NCBI GenBank assembly: GCA_030740315.1
Contig: JASLXN010000102.1
Span: forward strand, 1 to 5,699
DNA: 5,699 nucleotides
Direction of reading: 5' to 3'
Source: Dehalococcoidia bacterium
Lineage (GTDB): Bacteria; Chloroflexota; Dehalococcoidia; JACVQG01; JAHKAY01
Position 1 is the first letter of the stretch; each line of letters begins with the position of its first letter. The notes beneath the pieces are model-generated. The model was not told where the DNA came from, did not search any database, and saw nothing but the letters and a program-made list of their open reading frames with translations. A program made the position numbers and the translations under genes. This document shows, piece by piece, positions 4,654 through 5,699 of this stretch.

Positions 4654-5585
4654 CCCTTCAGGGCGCCGCTTTCCGCTCGCACATTTTCATTAGGGGCAAG
4701 AAATATGCAAACAAGGCTTGTGTGAATCTCCGGATTATGAAGCCAGGGCAAGTGGCCGCTTTCGGGAAAGGTTTGCAAGGCAACATTCTTCACGGCGGTG
4801 GCTGCCCAACGGCCAAGCTCCGGCCCACCAAAGGGTTCGTCCTCACCCCTCAATAACAGTGTGGGAGGCGTTACCTTGTGGAAGTCCCATTCAGTGAGAG
4901 TAAACTCGGGGCGGAATCGTAGCCAACGTGACCCCTTCTGTATGCCGCGGACCTCGTGGCGCATAGTATCGGTGTACTTCACAAGCTGGTAACTCCATAA
5001 TAGTAGATGTCGAGGATTGTTCCCCTGTCAATAGCAGTTCCATGGCCAATCTGTGTGTAGATGGACTGTGTAGATTTGACACTGGGCGGTTGGAGTTTAG
5101 TCAACACGCGGTTGAGGGCAGGTGCCGACAGTAAACGCATAAACACGGGTATCTTCATACCTTCAATGAAGGCCGGGCAGCCTTCCAGCACCAAGCGGTC
5201 AAGTCGCTCGGGCCTGGCCTGGCCAAACCAAAGGGCCCACGCGCCTCCGAGGGATCTGGCGGCGATATGAACCCGGTCTATTCCCATGCCGTCTAGAACG
5301 GACGTCAACACGTTGACGGCGAGCGACTTGAAGTCGCCGACAGAGTAATCCACAGGGCGGCTCCACCCGCAGCCTATGCGATCCGGCACTAGGCAGCGGA
5401 AGCCCTGTAATCCAGCCGCCAGAGGCGTCCACGTAGTCCCGGCGTTGGGTCCGCCGTATGACAAACAGCACTAGGTCGCCGGCGCCCACCTCCTGGACAC
5501 ATACCCTGACCCGCGGTCGCTCTAATTCCAGGTAGTGGCCGATGGGCTCTGCTCCGTAGTGTTACCAAAGACGACGTTCCGCCAC
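4650..5585 (-). pseudogene. Broken alpha/beta hydrolase (one stop, two frameshifts)
   Basis: An alpha/beta-hydrolase-fold gene read in pieces. Piece 1 (about 5585-5458) reads VAERRLW, an in-frame TAA (5564-5562), then HYGAEPIGHYLELERPRVRV to GAGDLVLFV. Piece 2 (5464-4979, another frame) starts at the oxyanion-loop motif YGGPNAGTTW and contains the nucleophile elbow AARSLGG, with Ser at 5254-5252. Piece 3 (about 5000-4650, a third frame) has YTDTMRHEV, the acid-loop motif LLLRGEDEPFGGPE (Asp at 4841-4839) and ESGHLPWLHNPE (His at 4754-4752). Put together, they give a nearly full-length hydrolase with the Ser-Asp-His triad, though the usual GxSxG is AxSxG. The shifts lie near 5458 (one extra base fits) and near 4998 (one missing base fits). 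Three separate lesions, together with the chimeric 5' end, point to real decay, although read errors could explain single ones. The original substrate cannot be told. Confidence 0.8.
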
Positions 5586-5589
5586 TTGG

Positions 5590-5699
5590 TGGGCTATCCA
5601 CCAATCCGCTAACCCGGAAGTCCCAGGCCTCGGGGTGGAAGGATGGCACGGGGCCGATGTGGAGGACGGGTAGATCCTCCGTAAGCCGCTGCCCGGGAG
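5590..5699 (-). pseudogene. N-terminal fragment of sulfite-oxidase-like molybdopterin oxidoreductase
   Basis: The minus-strand frame entering from the right edge reads PGQRLTEDLPVLHIGP and then VPSFHPEAWDFRVSGLVDSP (5697-5590). This matches the conserved start of sulfite-oxidase-like (YuiH/YedY-related) molybdopterin-binding oxidoreductases: 'lTedfPVLhaGpvPrfdp.tWdfrV.GlVe.P'. In intact enzymes the next residues lead into the cofactor-binding domain. Here the similarity stops after VDSP and the sequence passes directly into the first residues of the broken hydrolase in a different frame. The true start is beyond the window, so only about 36 codons can be seen. I infer a deletion or recombination joint near 5590. 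The cysteine that binds molybdenum is not present in the visible piece, so the fragment cannot be an active enzyme. Confidence 0.65.

Noticed and set aside
4506..4856. Plus-strand frame of 116 codons overlapping the zinc-ribbon gene
   Set aside because: It is in another frame from the SD-preceded DUF5679-like gene and antisense to the hydrolase remnant, and it has no recognisable features.

Overview
The window looks like a chromosomal piece of an anaerobic or facultative bacterium, most plausibly a member of the Chloroflexota (Dehalococcoidia or relatives). The clues are a reductive-dehalogenase-family protein, a tiny DUF5679-type zinc-ribbon gene, an acyl-CoA mutase encoded with its own corrinoid adenosyltransferase, and fairly GC-rich coding DNA with near-consensus sigma-70 promoters. 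The lineage is an inference from gene content, not from a marker gene.

Left part (1-2577, all minus strand): a compact operon read right to left. It starts with a CobA/BtuR-type cob(I)alamin adenosyltransferase (2041-2577), continues 7 bases later with a small two-helix membrane protein with a PH-like N-terminal part (1563-2033), and ends with the large subunit of a coenzyme-B12-dependent acyl-CoA mutase (1-1523, running off the left edge). The mutase carries Phe and Gln at the two positions that separate isobutyryl-CoA mutase from methylmalonyl-CoA mutase. The first gene would make the adenosylcobalamin that the last gene uses.

Middle (2578-3023): a short divergent control region. One promoter fires left into the adenosyltransferase operon and one fires right into a packed cluster of three tRNA genes, Ala(CGC), Arg(CCT) and Trp(CCA). 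The two -35 boxes lie inside the same 12-bp palindrome. The tRNA cluster is followed by a perfect 21-bp inverted repeat.

Right of that (3024-4232, plus strand) is a 402-residue reductive dehalogenase RdhA-family protein, itself expected to bind a corrinoid. It has both iron-sulfur cluster motifs and candidate catalytic Tyr/Asn/Arg residues, but no Tat signal peptide and no rdhB membrane-anchor gene. A 280-base gene-free stretch follows, and then a 46-residue four-cysteine zinc-ribbon protein (4513-4653).

The right end (4650-5699, minus strand) is decaying DNA. It holds an alpha/beta hydrolase of the GGPNAG type, broken by one in-frame stop and two frameshifts, joined at its 5' side to the N-terminal part of a sulfite-oxidase-like molybdopterin enzyme. 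Three of the protein genes (adenosyltransferase, mutase, RdhA-like) are linked by cobalamin, which makes this a small B12-centred neighbourhood.
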